A stretch of 48,314 bases of DNA from Candidatus Zixiibacteriota bacterium (GCA_028715215.1 JAQUSF010000014.1:1-48314), one strand, 5' to 3'. Positions 18,662-25,832 are shown, counted from the stretch's first letter. A program made the numbers and translations. Notes: a model not told the origin generated them from the letters alone.

Positions 18662-18691
18662 AAAAAAAGGAGCCCTTTTTTAAGGCTCCTT
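18662..18691 (-). terminator. Internal intrinsic terminator in the pilus locus
   Basis: On the minus strand, arms AAGGAGCC and GGCTCCTT (18667-18674 and 18684-18691) with a 9-nt loop are followed by a run of T. It lies 25 nt after the stop of the subunit at 18716-19291 and separates the four upstream subunits from the four downstream genes. Confidence 0.8.
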
Positions 18692-18715
18692 CAAATTCTC
18701 ATAAAAGCCATTTTT

Positions 18716-19291
18716 CTAAGTACCGTTATAAGCTACCTCGCAGATTATATCGCCAAAATAATTGCCTGCCGTCTGGTCAACCGCCGGAGTTACCCGGCCA
18801 CCTAAATAAATTCTGGTCTGGTTATTCCCCACTCCCCCAGAACCGACCTGAATACCCGCCGGCAGATTATGCGGGTCTTCATCGATAAAACCATCGGCCG
18901 GAAGTATCGTCGAGGGTGTCGCCCCGGCAGTATCCACCGCGGCATCGGTAATGCCGAACGATATCGGCATCCGGTCCGAACCATCGGTCAAAGCGATATA
19001 GGACGGCAAAGTAAGATATACGGAAATGCCGGAGCCGCGATTACCGGTGATGGTGAAGATGCCCGAATTGACGTCATCGTCGGGACCGACCGATTTGGCT
19101 ACTCCCTGAAGCAGGTCGCCAAACTGCAAATCCTGGGTGGCTTCAACTATAAGACCGGCCAGAACCGTTCCGGTTGCCTGGCCGTTGGCAATATCCTGAG
19201 TATAACCGCTGTTGAAAATCAGCAACAGTAACAAAACGGCCACCCCGGAGTAAATTCTAATTAATCCCCTTTTTTTAAATCCTTGCATCAT
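18716..19291 (-). CDS. Exported pilus subunit, DUF4402-like (subunit D)
   Basis: A 191-aa secreted protein. The frame opens at 19354, but the ATG pair at 19291/19288 follows GGGG by 5 nt and starts a signal peptide that ends near SGYTQD, so 19291 is preferred. The mature domain shows ANGQATGTVLAGLIV, FGDLLQGVAKSV, then GNRGSGISVYLTLPSYI, IYLGGRVTPAVDQTAGNYFGD and the final strand IICEVAYNGT. It follows the same plan as the E1/E2 subunits but with low identity. A strong intrinsic terminator follows the gene. It could be a shaft or a minor subunit; nothing visible decides this. Confidence 0.82.
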   Translation of the reverse strand: MMQGFKKRGLIRIYSGVAVLLLLLIFNSGYTQDIANGQATGTVLAGLIVEATQDLQFGDLLQGVAKSVGPDDDVNSGIFTITGNRGSGISVYLTLPSYIALTDGSDRMPISFGITDAAVDTAGATPSTILPADGFIDEDPHNLPAGIQVGSGGVGNNQTRIYLGGRVTPAVDQTAGNYFGDIICEVAYNGT

Positions 19292-19470
19292 ACTTACCCC
19301 AAAACTTGTATTGTTTATTCCAAGATAATTTCGAATTTTTTCACCGCCATGCACTCTCTTTATATCTTAATTAATCGCCATATTTAAGAGTATTTTTCCT
19401 ATTTCAGAGAAAAAAACAGCCGGTCTTTAAAAGGTTGATTGAAGAATGAACACGGGTATAAAAAGATGGT

Positions 19471-19941
19471 TTAATTGCCGGTATAAGTAACCGTAAGGAC
19501 GATTGTCGCCGTGTAATTACCGGGCATTTGAATCAGCTTGGGTATAACCATCCCGCCCAGCCAGATAGTCAGGCCGTTGAATCCCAGCCGGTAGGTAATC
19601 GGGTGCCAGGGATCGATATTGTCATAGCCGGGACTGGATTGGTCCGGGGTGGCGGTCGAATCCATGGCGCAATCATTTTCCCGGAACACCATCTGCATAT
19701 TATAACCGCCCTGGTTCATATAGGTCGGTAAGGTAAACTCAATCGAAACCTCAGAACCGGCGGTCCCGGATATATGAAACTCCGCCGCCGAACCGGCGGT
19801 ATATTTGGAAACCGCCTTGGGAATACCGGCGAACATATCCCCGAATTTGAGGTCATTATTGACCGTTATACTCTGGGCATGAACCTGAAAAATCATCCCC
19901 AGCGATAAACCGAAAGCTGTAACAAATCTGCCGGCTTGCAT
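19471..19941 (-). CDS. Exported pilus subunit, DUF4402-like (subunit C)
   Basis: A 156-aa secreted protein. The open frame allows a TTG four codons earlier, but the ATG at 19941 lies 6 nt after GGGG and gives a normal signal peptide ending near VHAQS. It lacks the ATAT segment found at the mature start of its relatives and begins directly with ITVNNDLKFGDMFAGIPKAV, followed by SGTAGSEVSIEFTLPTYM, IWLGGMV and the C-terminal strand IVLTVTYTGN. It is the shortest of the clearly DUF4402-like subunits. Confidence 0.8.
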   Translation of the reverse strand: MQAGRFVTAFGLSLGMIFQVHAQSITVNNDLKFGDMFAGIPKAVSKYTAGSAAEFHISGTAGSEVSIEFTLPTYMNQGGYNMQMVFRENDCAMDSTATPDQSSPGYDNIDPWHPITYRLGFNGLTIWLGGMVIPKLIQMPGNYTATIVLTVTYTGN

Positions 19942-20019
19942 AAAAATCCCCAAAAGTTCACTCTTATCCTATGAAATGAATATTATCAAGTCAAGATTAA
20001 CTTATGGGGGTGCTATGGC

Positions 20020-20475
20020 TCAATTACCGGAATAAATTACCGAAACGGTGAGGGTTCGAGCCGTATCAACCGGTCCGAAAAGACGCTCGATATCAATCAG
20101 TTTTACGGTCGCTTTATCACCGATATCAATTACCGCCGGCTTATACTGATTATCGTTCGGGTCAAGATATATCGTTTTTAAACTGTCGCCGTTATCCCAT
20201 TTCAAAATCATATCGCCCTGACCCTGATACAAAAGAAAATAAGGCTGGCTTTGATATAAGCGCTCGTCATAAAATGTCAAAAAAACACCTTCCCCCTCAA
20301 GTTGCACCCGAAAGTCACCAGGCGACAACATGCCAAGCGGGATTTCCACGCTGGCTACCGCCCTGATAGAAGCTGATTTTTTGCAAAGGAAATCTTCGCC
20401 CCGGACAGAAATATGTCCCGGTAATGAAAATAAAAGAAACAAAACAACAATTTTTAAATGGACATAAGGCGTCAT
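20020..20475 (-). CDS. Exported protein with pilin-like C-terminal strand (divergent subunit B)
   Basis: A 151-aa protein with a hydrophobic signal segment (VVLFLLFSLPGHISVRGED). Its middle does not resemble the DUF4402 core of its neighbours, but it ends in LTVSVIYSGN, the same terminal strand pattern. It could be an initiator, a tip subunit or a terminator subunit. The ATG at 20475 has no Shine-Dalgarno sequence, and a TGA lies in frame upstream, so no other ATG start is available. The start codon sits at the edge of a nested inverted repeat (20475-20522) that could hide it in the mRNA. No close family is recognised; the role is inferred from position and C-terminus. Confidence 0.65.
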   Translation of the reverse strand: MTPYVHLKIVVLFLLFSLPGHISVRGEDFLCKKSASIRAVASVEIPLGMLSPGDFRVQLEGEGVFLTFYDERLYQSQPYFLLYQGQGDMILKWDNGDSLKTIYLDPNDNQYKPAVIDIGDKATVKLIDIERLFGPVDTARTLTVSVIYSGN

Positions 20476-20522
20476 TACGGTATTCGATGTAAAGTGACTG
20501 GTACATCATCAAAATACCGTAA
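20475..20522 (-). repeat. Nested inverted repeat overlapping the start of subunit B
   Basis: Outer arms TTACGGTATT and AATACCGTAA (10 bp, perfect) enclose inner arms GATGTA and TACATC (6 bp, perfect) around a 10-nt loop. The outer arm reaches the A of the ATG at 20475. It could be an operator or an mRNA hairpin that limits translation of subunit B. Confidence 0.7.
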
Positions 20523-20604
20523 AATTAAAAATTGTCAAGAAATACGAGAGGTTACATCCGTTTTTTATCGTTGTCGCCGAAATCCCGCCGATGACCCTTT
20601 TCTC

Positions 20605-21132
20605 TTAACTACCGGTATAGGCAACTGTTAATACCACATCAGCGGCATAATTACCGCCGGTTTGAGAAATCCGGGGATAAACCGTACCCCCTATCCAGAC
20701 AATCATCTCGCCCCCGGCGCCGATATCCAGGGCTGAAGGTCCGTTGGGATTGATTACCCCGGTCGGCGCTACCTGGGACCCGGTACCGTCGCTGTACGAA
20801 GCATCGGTATTGGAAAAATTAATTCGCAAACCCACAGTGGAATCAATCAGGATCAGAGAATCCGGTAGTGTAAAATCGAGTGAAATCTCCGCACCTGACT
20901 GACCGTTAATAAGCCATTCCCCGGCAAACCCGACCGAACTTTTATCCACCGCCTTATTGACTCCCGGCGTGACCGTTCCGAAACGAAGGTCGTGGTTGCC
21001 AATAATTGTCAGCGATGACAGGACCGTCGCGGTGGCCTGAATTATCCCGCTTTCCTGAGCCCGGGAATAGGGTGAAAGCAGAATGACCAGAACCATTATG
21101 ATAACCGGGAGAAAAAATAACCTTTTTTTCAT
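20605..21132 (-). CDS. Exported pilus subunit, DUF4402-like (subunit A, first gene of the locus)
   Basis: A 175-aa secreted protein. The ATG at 21132 is preceded by AAGGGAG at 6 nt and starts a signal peptide with cleavage near SRAQES. The mature part shows IIQATATVLSSLTI, LRFGTVTPGVNKAV, NGQSGAEISLDFTLPDSL, MIVWIGGTVYPRISQTGGNYAAD and the last strand VVLTVAYTGS. The FGD of other copies is FGT here. It heads the pilus locus and is transcribed divergently from the YGG-repeat gene across a 376-bp gap. Confidence 0.83.
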   Translation of the reverse strand: MKKRLFFLPVIIMVLVILLSPYSRAQESGIIQATATVLSSLTIIGNHDLRFGTVTPGVNKAVDKSSVGFAGEWLINGQSGAEISLDFTLPDSLILIDSTVGLRINFSNTDASYSDGTGSQVAPTGVINPNGPSALDIGAGGEMIVWIGGTVYPRISQTGGNYAADVVLTVAYTGS

Positions 21133-21508
21133 CGAAATCTCCCTTAATTGTCAGAATATCACAATTATCTGAAACACATTAAGAGCAACCTCGATGCCGC
21201 CTCCTTTATGCCATTTTAAACCATTACAACACAATGGCTTGAGTGGAAATATCAGTAACCGTTCTGACTTATTCTGATAGTGGCTATGGGTTTTAACCCA
21301 TAATTATAATGGTAAGACCATTCAGTTTAATTACTTATAAATAAAACTACACCCCCTGTCTCTTTCCGATAATTGTAAAAATTCTCAGTTTTAAAAAAAA
21401 TAATAATACCGGCTAAACTCTTTTGAATAAATGCCGATGAAAACTCAAGACCGCTGTTCAAAAATTATACAGTTGGATTAAAAGGCGTTTGGTCTATAGG
21501 ATAGAATG
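21133..21508. other. Intergenic region between divergent secreted-protein genes
   Basis: No gene is seen. The region is A+T-rich in its right half and must hold the promoters of both the pilus locus (minus) and the repeat protein (plus). It contains an 18-bp palindrome at 21285-21302 and a weaker CCATT/AATGG repeat at 21221-21237. No convincing -35/-10 pair was assigned. Confidence 0.6.
21285..21302. promoter_or_regulatory. 18-bp palindrome, candidate operator
   Basis: TATGGGTT and AACCCATA flank a central TT with perfect 8-bp symmetry. It lies midway between the divergently transcribed pilus locus and YGG-repeat gene, a usual place for a regulator site. The binding protein is unknown. Confidence 0.4.
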
Positions 21509-22993
21509 ATGCGCTATATTAGCTGTTACCTCAAGATAATGCTCTTTTTTTTATTTCTTTGCCCGGTCACCGGTCAAACCCAGAATATGATCTGGTCAAA
21601 AAACTATGGCGGCTCTTACAACGAGGGCGGCAACTCGTGCAAACAGACTGACGACGGCGGTTTTATCACCCTGGGTTCGACCTATTCCTTCGGTACCGGA
21701 GATTTCGATATCTACCTTTTAAAACTCAATTCACTCGGCGATACCCTCTGGACCCGCACTTATGGCGGCAACGGCACCGACTATGGTTATGATGTTCAGG
21801 TTACTGCTGACGGCGGTTATGTTATTGTCGGTAAAACCCGCTCGTTCGGAGCCGGGCTGATGGATGTTTACCTTATTAAAACCGACTCTCTTGGTTTCAC
21901 CCGGTGGACCCGTACTTTCGGGGGCGCTCAAAACGATGACGGCATGTCCGTCTGTCAGACCGGCGACAACGGCTATATCCTTTGCGGGACCACCAATTCC
22001 TTCGGCGCCGGATATGCCGATGTTTACCTTATTAAAACCGATTCCTCGGGTAATCTTGAATGGAGCCGCACTTACGGCGGCGCCGGGGGCGATCTGGGCT
22101 ATTCGGTGCGAGGTGTTCCCGGCGGCGGCTATGTCATTGTCGGAACAACCGGTTCCTTCGGTACCGGTTATAGCAGTATGTACGTTGTAAGAACCGATGC
22201 CCGAGGGGACACCCTCTGGACCACCACTTACGGCGGCAGCAATGCCGACATGGGTTACGCCGTGGAAAACACTCTCGACGGCGGGTTTATCTTCGCCGGA
22301 GCCACCGCCTCGTACGGTCGGGGCTATTACGACGCTTACCTGGTAAAAACGGACGCCGACGGCTGGCTCCAGTGGGACAGCACCTACGGCGGCACCGGCG
22401 ACGACCGCGCCTACAGCGTCTGCCCCACTTCCGACGGCGGCTATATCATAGCCGGTACGACCGAATCCTTCGGCTCGGGGAAAATCGATGTTTATGTCGT
22501 CAAAACCGACCCCCTGGGTGAAAAACTCTGGCAAAATACCTACGGCGGCACCCAGGCCGACTACGGTTACATGATTATCGAAGCCCGCCAGAGAAAATAT
22601 CTTCTCGTCGGGCAATCTTATTCCTATACCTCGGGCGGCTCGGATATGTATGTGGTCAAAGTCGATGGCGGCAGCCCTACCGCTGTCGAAGACCAGGGGT
22701 GGAATTTGCTTCCCCAAAACTTCGTTCTGCAACAGAACTATCCCAACCCCTTTAATTCCGGCACGCATATCGAATTTACTCTCAACCGCCGCGCAGAGGT
22801 TCGTCTGACCATATATAACATCCTCGGACAAACGGTACGCCAATGGAATCTGGGTAACCTCGCCTGCGGCAACTATACCCTTGACTGGAACGGAACCGAC
22901 GACAACGGTTTGACTGCCGCGACCGGCATCTACCTGTACCGCCTGGAAACCGAATCACACCGCCAAACCCGGAAAATGCTCCTGCTCAAGTAA
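21509..22993 (+). CDS. Secreted seven-repeat (YGG) protein with C-terminal sorting tail
   Basis: A 494-aa exported protein. The signal peptide ends near VTGQTQ; the second ATG (21509) is 7 nt from AGGA and is preferred over 21506. Residues about 25-390 consist of seven repeats of some 54 residues, each with a Trp-x3-[YF]GG turn, then DGG[YF]I..G.T.S[YF]G.G and D.YL[IV]K.D..G. Seven such units suggest a seven-bladed beta-propeller. The C-terminus has QNYPNPFN, an Ig-like FlgD segment (LTIYNILGQTVR, GIYLYRLET) and ends KMLLLK, the tail by which FCB-group bacteria sort proteins to the outer surface through a type IX-like route. The function is unknown: adhesion or extracellular binding is possible. 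No catalytic motif is seen. Confidence 0.85.
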   Translation: MRYISCYLKIMLFFLFLCPVTGQTQNMIWSKNYGGSYNEGGNSCKQTDDGGFITLGSTYSFGTGDFDIYLLKLNSLGDTLWTRTYGGNGTDYGYDVQVTADGGYVIVGKTRSFGAGLMDVYLIKTDSLGFTRWTRTFGGAQNDDGMSVCQTGDNGYILCGTTNSFGAGYADVYLIKTDSSGNLEWSRTYGGAGGDLGYSVRGVPGGGYVIVGTTGSFGTGYSSMYVVRTDARGDTLWTTTYGGSNADMGYAVENTLDGGFIFAGATASYGRGYYDAYLVKTDADGWLQWDSTYGGTGDDRAYSVCPTSDGGYIIAGTTESFGSGKIDVYVVKTDPLGEKLWQNTYGGTQADYGYMIIEARQRKYLLVGQSYSYTSGGSDMYVVKVDGGSPTAVEDQGWNLLPQNFVLQQNYPNPFNSGTHIEFTLNRRAEVRLTIYNILGQTVRQWNLGNLACGNYTLDWNGTDDNGLTAATGIYLYRLETESHRQTRKMLLLK

Positions 22994-23090
22994 GTAAACT
23001 TGAGCACTTTACTTTCAAAAACAATACTATTATACTCTCATATAAGGCGTATTTTATTATACGAATTGATAATTTTTCGGGAACTCATAG

Positions 23091-23121
23091 TTGACAATAC
23101 TGTTTATTTTATAAATATAAT
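23091..23121 (+). promoter_or_regulatory. Candidate promoter of the ferritin gene
   Basis: A perfect TTGACA (23091-23096) and a perfect TATAAT (23116-23121) are separated by 19 nt in an A+T-rich stretch, 43 nt before the ferritin start. The spacer is 2 nt longer than optimal. Confidence 0.5.
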
Positions 23122-23164
23122 AACGAAAAAAGAAAACAATGAATAAAAGGAAGGAGAAACAGCC

Positions 23165-23650
23165 ATGATGATATCCAAAAAAATGGCCGACCGCTTAAAC
23201 GAACAGGTTAATAATGAATTCTACGCCAAGTGGGCTTATTTGGCGATGGCGTTTTCTTTCGAGAGCATGAATCTGAAAGGCTTCGCGGACTGGTTTTTCA
23301 AACAGGCCGAGGAAGAACAGGGCCATGCCATGAAGATTGCCAATTACATACTGGACCAGGGCGGCGAAGTGAAACTTTCGAACCTGCCTCAACCCAAGAC
23401 TGAATATAATTCGGCTGAAGAAATTATCCAGGCCGGACTGGAACACGAATTGAAAGTTACCAGGCAGGTGCATGAAATCGCCAAGATGGCCGAGGACGAA
23501 GGCGATCTGGCCACCCGGAATTTTATCAGCTGGAAAATCGAAGAACAGGTTGAGGAAGTTGCCAGCATGACGCATCTTCTGGAAATAGTTAAGATGGCTC
23601 AGACTCCAGGACGTTTGCTTATGCTTCAGAATCAACTTAAAAGAGACTGA
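23165..23650 (+). CDS. ftnA: Bacterial ferritin (non-haem)
   Basis: Iron-storage protein that oxidises Fe2+ and deposits it within a 24-subunit shell in the cytoplasm. The 161-aa four-helix bundle keeps the full ferroxidase set, each shifted by one from E. coli FtnA: Glu18, Glu51, His54, Glu95, Gln128 and Glu131. No haem-binding Met of bacterioferritin type is apparent. AAGGAGA lies 7 nt before the ATG at 23165. The gene is monocistronic, with a candidate promoter upstream and a strong terminator 90 bp downstream. No Fur box was identified. Confidence 0.95.
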   Translation: MMISKKMADRLNEQVNNEFYAKWAYLAMAFSFESMNLKGFADWFFKQAEEEQGHAMKIANYILDQGGEVKLSNLPQPKTEYNSAEEIIQAGLEHELKVTRQVHEIAKMAEDEGDLATRNFISWKIEEQVEEVASMTHLLEIVKMAQTPGRLLMLQNQLKRD

Positions 23651-23739
23651 TGTTCAATAAGGCCGAACACCTTTGAGCTTTCGATACCCTTGAGGTTGCG
23701 ACCTTCAAATAACGACAGTTCTATATTTTCTACATATTC

Positions 23740-23768
23740 GGGTCACCTTTTTACGGTGACCCTTTTTT
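23740..23768 (+). terminator. Intrinsic terminator of the ferritin gene
   Basis: GGGTCACC and GGTGACCC form a perfect 8-bp stem with a 7-nt loop, followed by six T. Confidence 0.9.
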
Positions 23769-23780
23769 ATACACCCCGGG

Positions 23781-23814
23781 CAAGAAATAATTGTCGAAAG
23801 CACAAGGCTTTCGA
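23781..23814. repeat. 34-nt hairpin repeat, copy 1
   Basis: Identical over 34 nt to 25625-25658. The right part forms a stem TCGAAAGC/GCTTTCGA with loop ACAAG; in this copy the stem gains one more G-C pair. The two copies are in the same orientation and flank the unknown membrane gene. Confidence 0.9.
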
Positions 23815-23870
23815 CAAAAAAATTTTCCCCTCGTTCCAATGCTCTGCGTTGGGAATATTCAATGTTCCTT

Positions 23871-23910
23871 CAGGTCTTGATTTTCCGCCATAGCGGAAAA
23901 TTGTGACCTG
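23871..23910. repeat. Long inverted repeat
   Basis: CAGGTC and GACCTG, then a 4x4 internal loop, then TTTTCCGC and GCGGAAAA around a CATA loop: 14 paired bases in all. No T run follows, so it is not a standard terminator. Confidence 0.75.
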
Positions 23911-23961
23911 ACGGTTACAAAAAGCTCTGTGGGCAGTACATGTCCACATGTGCCCATGTAT

Positions 23962-23984
23962 CCGGCAGAGTGAACATCTGCCGG
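23962..23984. repeat. Perfect 8-bp inverted repeat
   Basis: CCGGCAGA and TCTGCCGG enclose a 7-nt loop. It is the last of a series of hairpins in this region. Confidence 0.7.
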
Positions 23985-24214
23985 GCACAAAAGTAGGCTT
24001 GATACCGGAATTGCCGGAATTGACCTCATACGGCTGCTAAGAACACTGGTCCACCCCCCATCCGAAAGAATTATTTACTCTGCACCGTACCCATATTATA
24101 GTATTCTCCTTTCGGGTCGTTTTAACTCTATCAATGAAAATCATTAAGATGAATGAATAAGTCCGGAATCTCAGGAGAAAAAACATATCATATAAAAAGT
24201 GAAGAAAGGTAATT

Positions 24215-25399
24215 TTAAATCCCAGACCGTAAAAGCCGTTTGCCTCCGAAGATAGCGCGTGCCAGGTAAGAAAAAGACAAAATTAGAGACATTACGGAAA
24301 GAATACTGCACAAAAAGGTGGGAATCATAAACCAGACATCGGATATTCCAGCCAGCAGTGTTTCCGACAGCGAGATAAGACCGGCTATGAAACCGAACAG
24401 GTACAAGGAGGTGAGAAAATACTGAATTGCGAAACGAAACAGGTTTTTCCTCCGGTAAGCGCGGTCGCGTACTATTTCTGGGAGGACCCAACTAAGCAGC
24501 GCCGACCGGGCGGATTTTGTTACCGGTCCCGAAGTCACAGGCGAAAAAGGAATTACGCAGGCGCGCCATTTTTTCCCGGACCGGATATAAGTCACGACCT
24601 CCTTATCCTCAAAATATACAAGCATATCGGTCGGTTTATCCGTAAACGCGGTCTTATCGGTTTCCAGCATTTCCGTTAAGGGGAACTTCACGGACTCCGG
24701 GTACGGCAGCCGGTTGATTTTAAACAGCATCCGATAACCGGCCTCGAACGTCCGGTCCATAAGCTTATTAATAAATTCCGGATTTTGATGAAAGAGCGTC
24801 CACCATTCCCCCTGGCTTACAAAATACCCCTCGCAACCCTCAATTATGGTCGGGTCGAAAGTATTGTCGATTTTCATGCCCCCCTCTCCGATTCCCAAAC
24901 GGTCGCCGGCTTCCCTGAGCCGCTCGCGAAAAGACGAGCAGTCGCTGCGGACAATAAGAAAAACATCGAGCTCGCTCGTAATTCCGGACGCCAGGGCACC
25001 TTCCCGTATCGATTCGGGAGAATAAACCAGAACGCCGTCGTCGTACCGGACATGACTCCGAAATGATCTCAAACCGATATCGTAGATGTATTCCCGGACG
25101 GGAAATAAACATCCCCCTACGACCAGTTGCACCAGTTGATACTCCTTCAGGAGTTCGCTGAATATATCCGTCATGTCCGGCAGGGGGGTTCCAGTTATAT
25201 TATCACCGGCTCGATAATTCATGAAAGGAGCGACCAGTGAAATCCCGTGCAGCCCGTTCTCTCCGGCCGAAGTCCGGTACCAGCCCAGCTCGATATCGGT
25301 CGCGTGTATTCTCCGCCACCGGGCACGGAGGATACGGTATACCGTCGTCATCAAGACGACGAAAACAAAACCCAGTAAAACTCTGAGAACGTGTTCCAT
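24215..25399 (-). CDS. Unknown membrane protein
   Basis: Not recognised. The frame is open from 25462 (415 aa), but the ATG at 25399 is preceded by GAGAG and AGGA-like sequence and gives a typical N-terminal membrane anchor (VLRVLLGFVFVVLMTTVYRILRARWRR), so 394 aa is preferred. After the anchor comes a soluble domain of about 250 residues with a run of acidic and aromatic residues, for example SELDVFLIVRSDCSSF and EGCEGYFVSQGEWWTLFHQN. Two hydrophobic segments near the C-terminus (about 325-385) form a helical hairpin, and the protein ends in basic residues. No catalytic motif was noticed. It stands alone between hairpin-rich intergenic regions that carry identical 34-nt repeats, which may mean it is a later insertion. 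Confidence 0.75.
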   Translation of the reverse strand: MEHVLRVLLGFVFVVLMTTVYRILRARWRRIHATDIELGWYRTSAGENGLHGISLVAPFMNYRAGDNITGTPLPDMTDIFSELLKEYQLVQLVVGGCLFPVREYIYDIGLRSFRSHVRYDDGVLVYSPESIREGALASGITSELDVFLIVRSDCSSFRERLREAGDRLGIGEGGMKIDNTFDPTIIEGCEGYFVSQGEWWTLFHQNPEFINKLMDRTFEAGYRMLFKINRLPYPESVKFPLTEMLETDKTAFTDKPTDMLVYFEDKEVVTYIRSGKKWRACVIPFSPVTSGPVTKSARSALLSWVLPEIVRDRAYRRKNLFRFAIQYFLTSLYLFGFIAGLISLSETLLAGISDVWFMIPTFLCSILSVMSLILSFSYLARAIFGGKRLLRSGI

Positions 25400-25539
25400 C
25401 AGACTCTCTATCCTTTCGGGATTGATATAACCTATTATACATATCGGTTCGGGAATTATCATTTTGAAGTGAAAATTATGCCATAATTAACAGTATGTTA
25501 TTCCGTTCATCCGGTAGAAATATCGGGTGATATGAATTT

Positions 25540-25557
25540 GACCGTTGGGGCACGGTC
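25540..25557. repeat. 6-bp hairpin
   Basis: GACCGT and ACGGTC enclose TGGGGC. It lies within the second repeat-bearing intergenic region and resembles a dispersed intergenic hairpin. Confidence 0.45.
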
Positions 25558-25624
25558 TCTCAAATATTCCCTGACGAGTGGCCGGCATCTTTAGAAGCAG
25601 GCAAGGAAATTTCTGTGCTTGGTA

Positions 25625-25658
25625 CAAGAAATAATTGTCGAAAGCACAAGGCTTTCGA
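25625..25658. repeat. 34-nt hairpin repeat, copy 2
   Basis: Exact match over 34 nt to 23781-23814, same orientation, 1.84 kb away. The TCGAAAGC/GCTTTCGA stem is intact; the bases beyond the repeat differ from copy 1. Confidence 0.9.
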
Positions 25659-25760
25659 ACTAAAGACGCAGATTACCAGCCGAGATGGACAAAAAAAGGA
25701 AAACAAAAAAAGACAGGAGAATACATTTAATTGACATTAATTCCTCCCATGAAATTTATA

Positions 25761-25832
25761 TGAGGGTGGATGGGATCGAACCATCGACACCCTGCTTAAA
25801 AGGCAGGTGCTCTACCACTGAGCTACACCCCC
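25761..25832 (-). tRNA. tRNA-Lys (UUU)
   Basis: 72 nt folding as a cloverleaf: acceptor GGGGGTG with CACCCTC (one G-T pair), D arm GCTC-AGTGGTA-GAGC, anticodon stem CCTGC/GCAGG with loop CTTTTAA (anticodon TTT), variable loop of 5 and T arm GATGG-TTCGATC-CCATC. The discriminator is A. The CCA end is not encoded. It lies 51 bp downstream of the FKBP gene on the same strand. Confidence 0.96.

Larger units (their letters stand above)
23769..24214. other. Hairpin- and repeat-rich intergenic region
   Basis: No gene is supported. The left half is a chain of inverted repeats: the 34-nt element at 23781-23814, a TTCCAA/TTGGGAA imperfect hairpin near 23834-23855, a long stem at 23871-23910, a TGGGCA/TGCCCA stem at 23930-23956 and a perfect stem at 23962-23984. 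The right half (about 24000-24214) shows no clear structure. Small open frames here are crossed by the hairpins and have no family resemblance. Confidence 0.6.
25400..25760. other. Intergenic region with repeat elements
   Basis: No gene is seen. It contains the second copy of the 34-nt repeat (25625-25658) and a GACCGT/ACGGTC hairpin (25540-25557). It should also hold the promoter of the unknown membrane gene, which was not located. Confidence 0.5.

Noticed and set aside
21731-22843. 370-codon open frame antisense to the YGG-repeat gene
   Set aside because: It mirrors the repeated coding strand, has no signal or ribosome binding site, and the sense frame has a clear signal peptide and sorting tail.
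23781-25658. Possible CRISPR array from the repeated hairpin
   Set aside because: Only two copies, 1.8 kb apart, with no regular spacers and no cas genes in the window.
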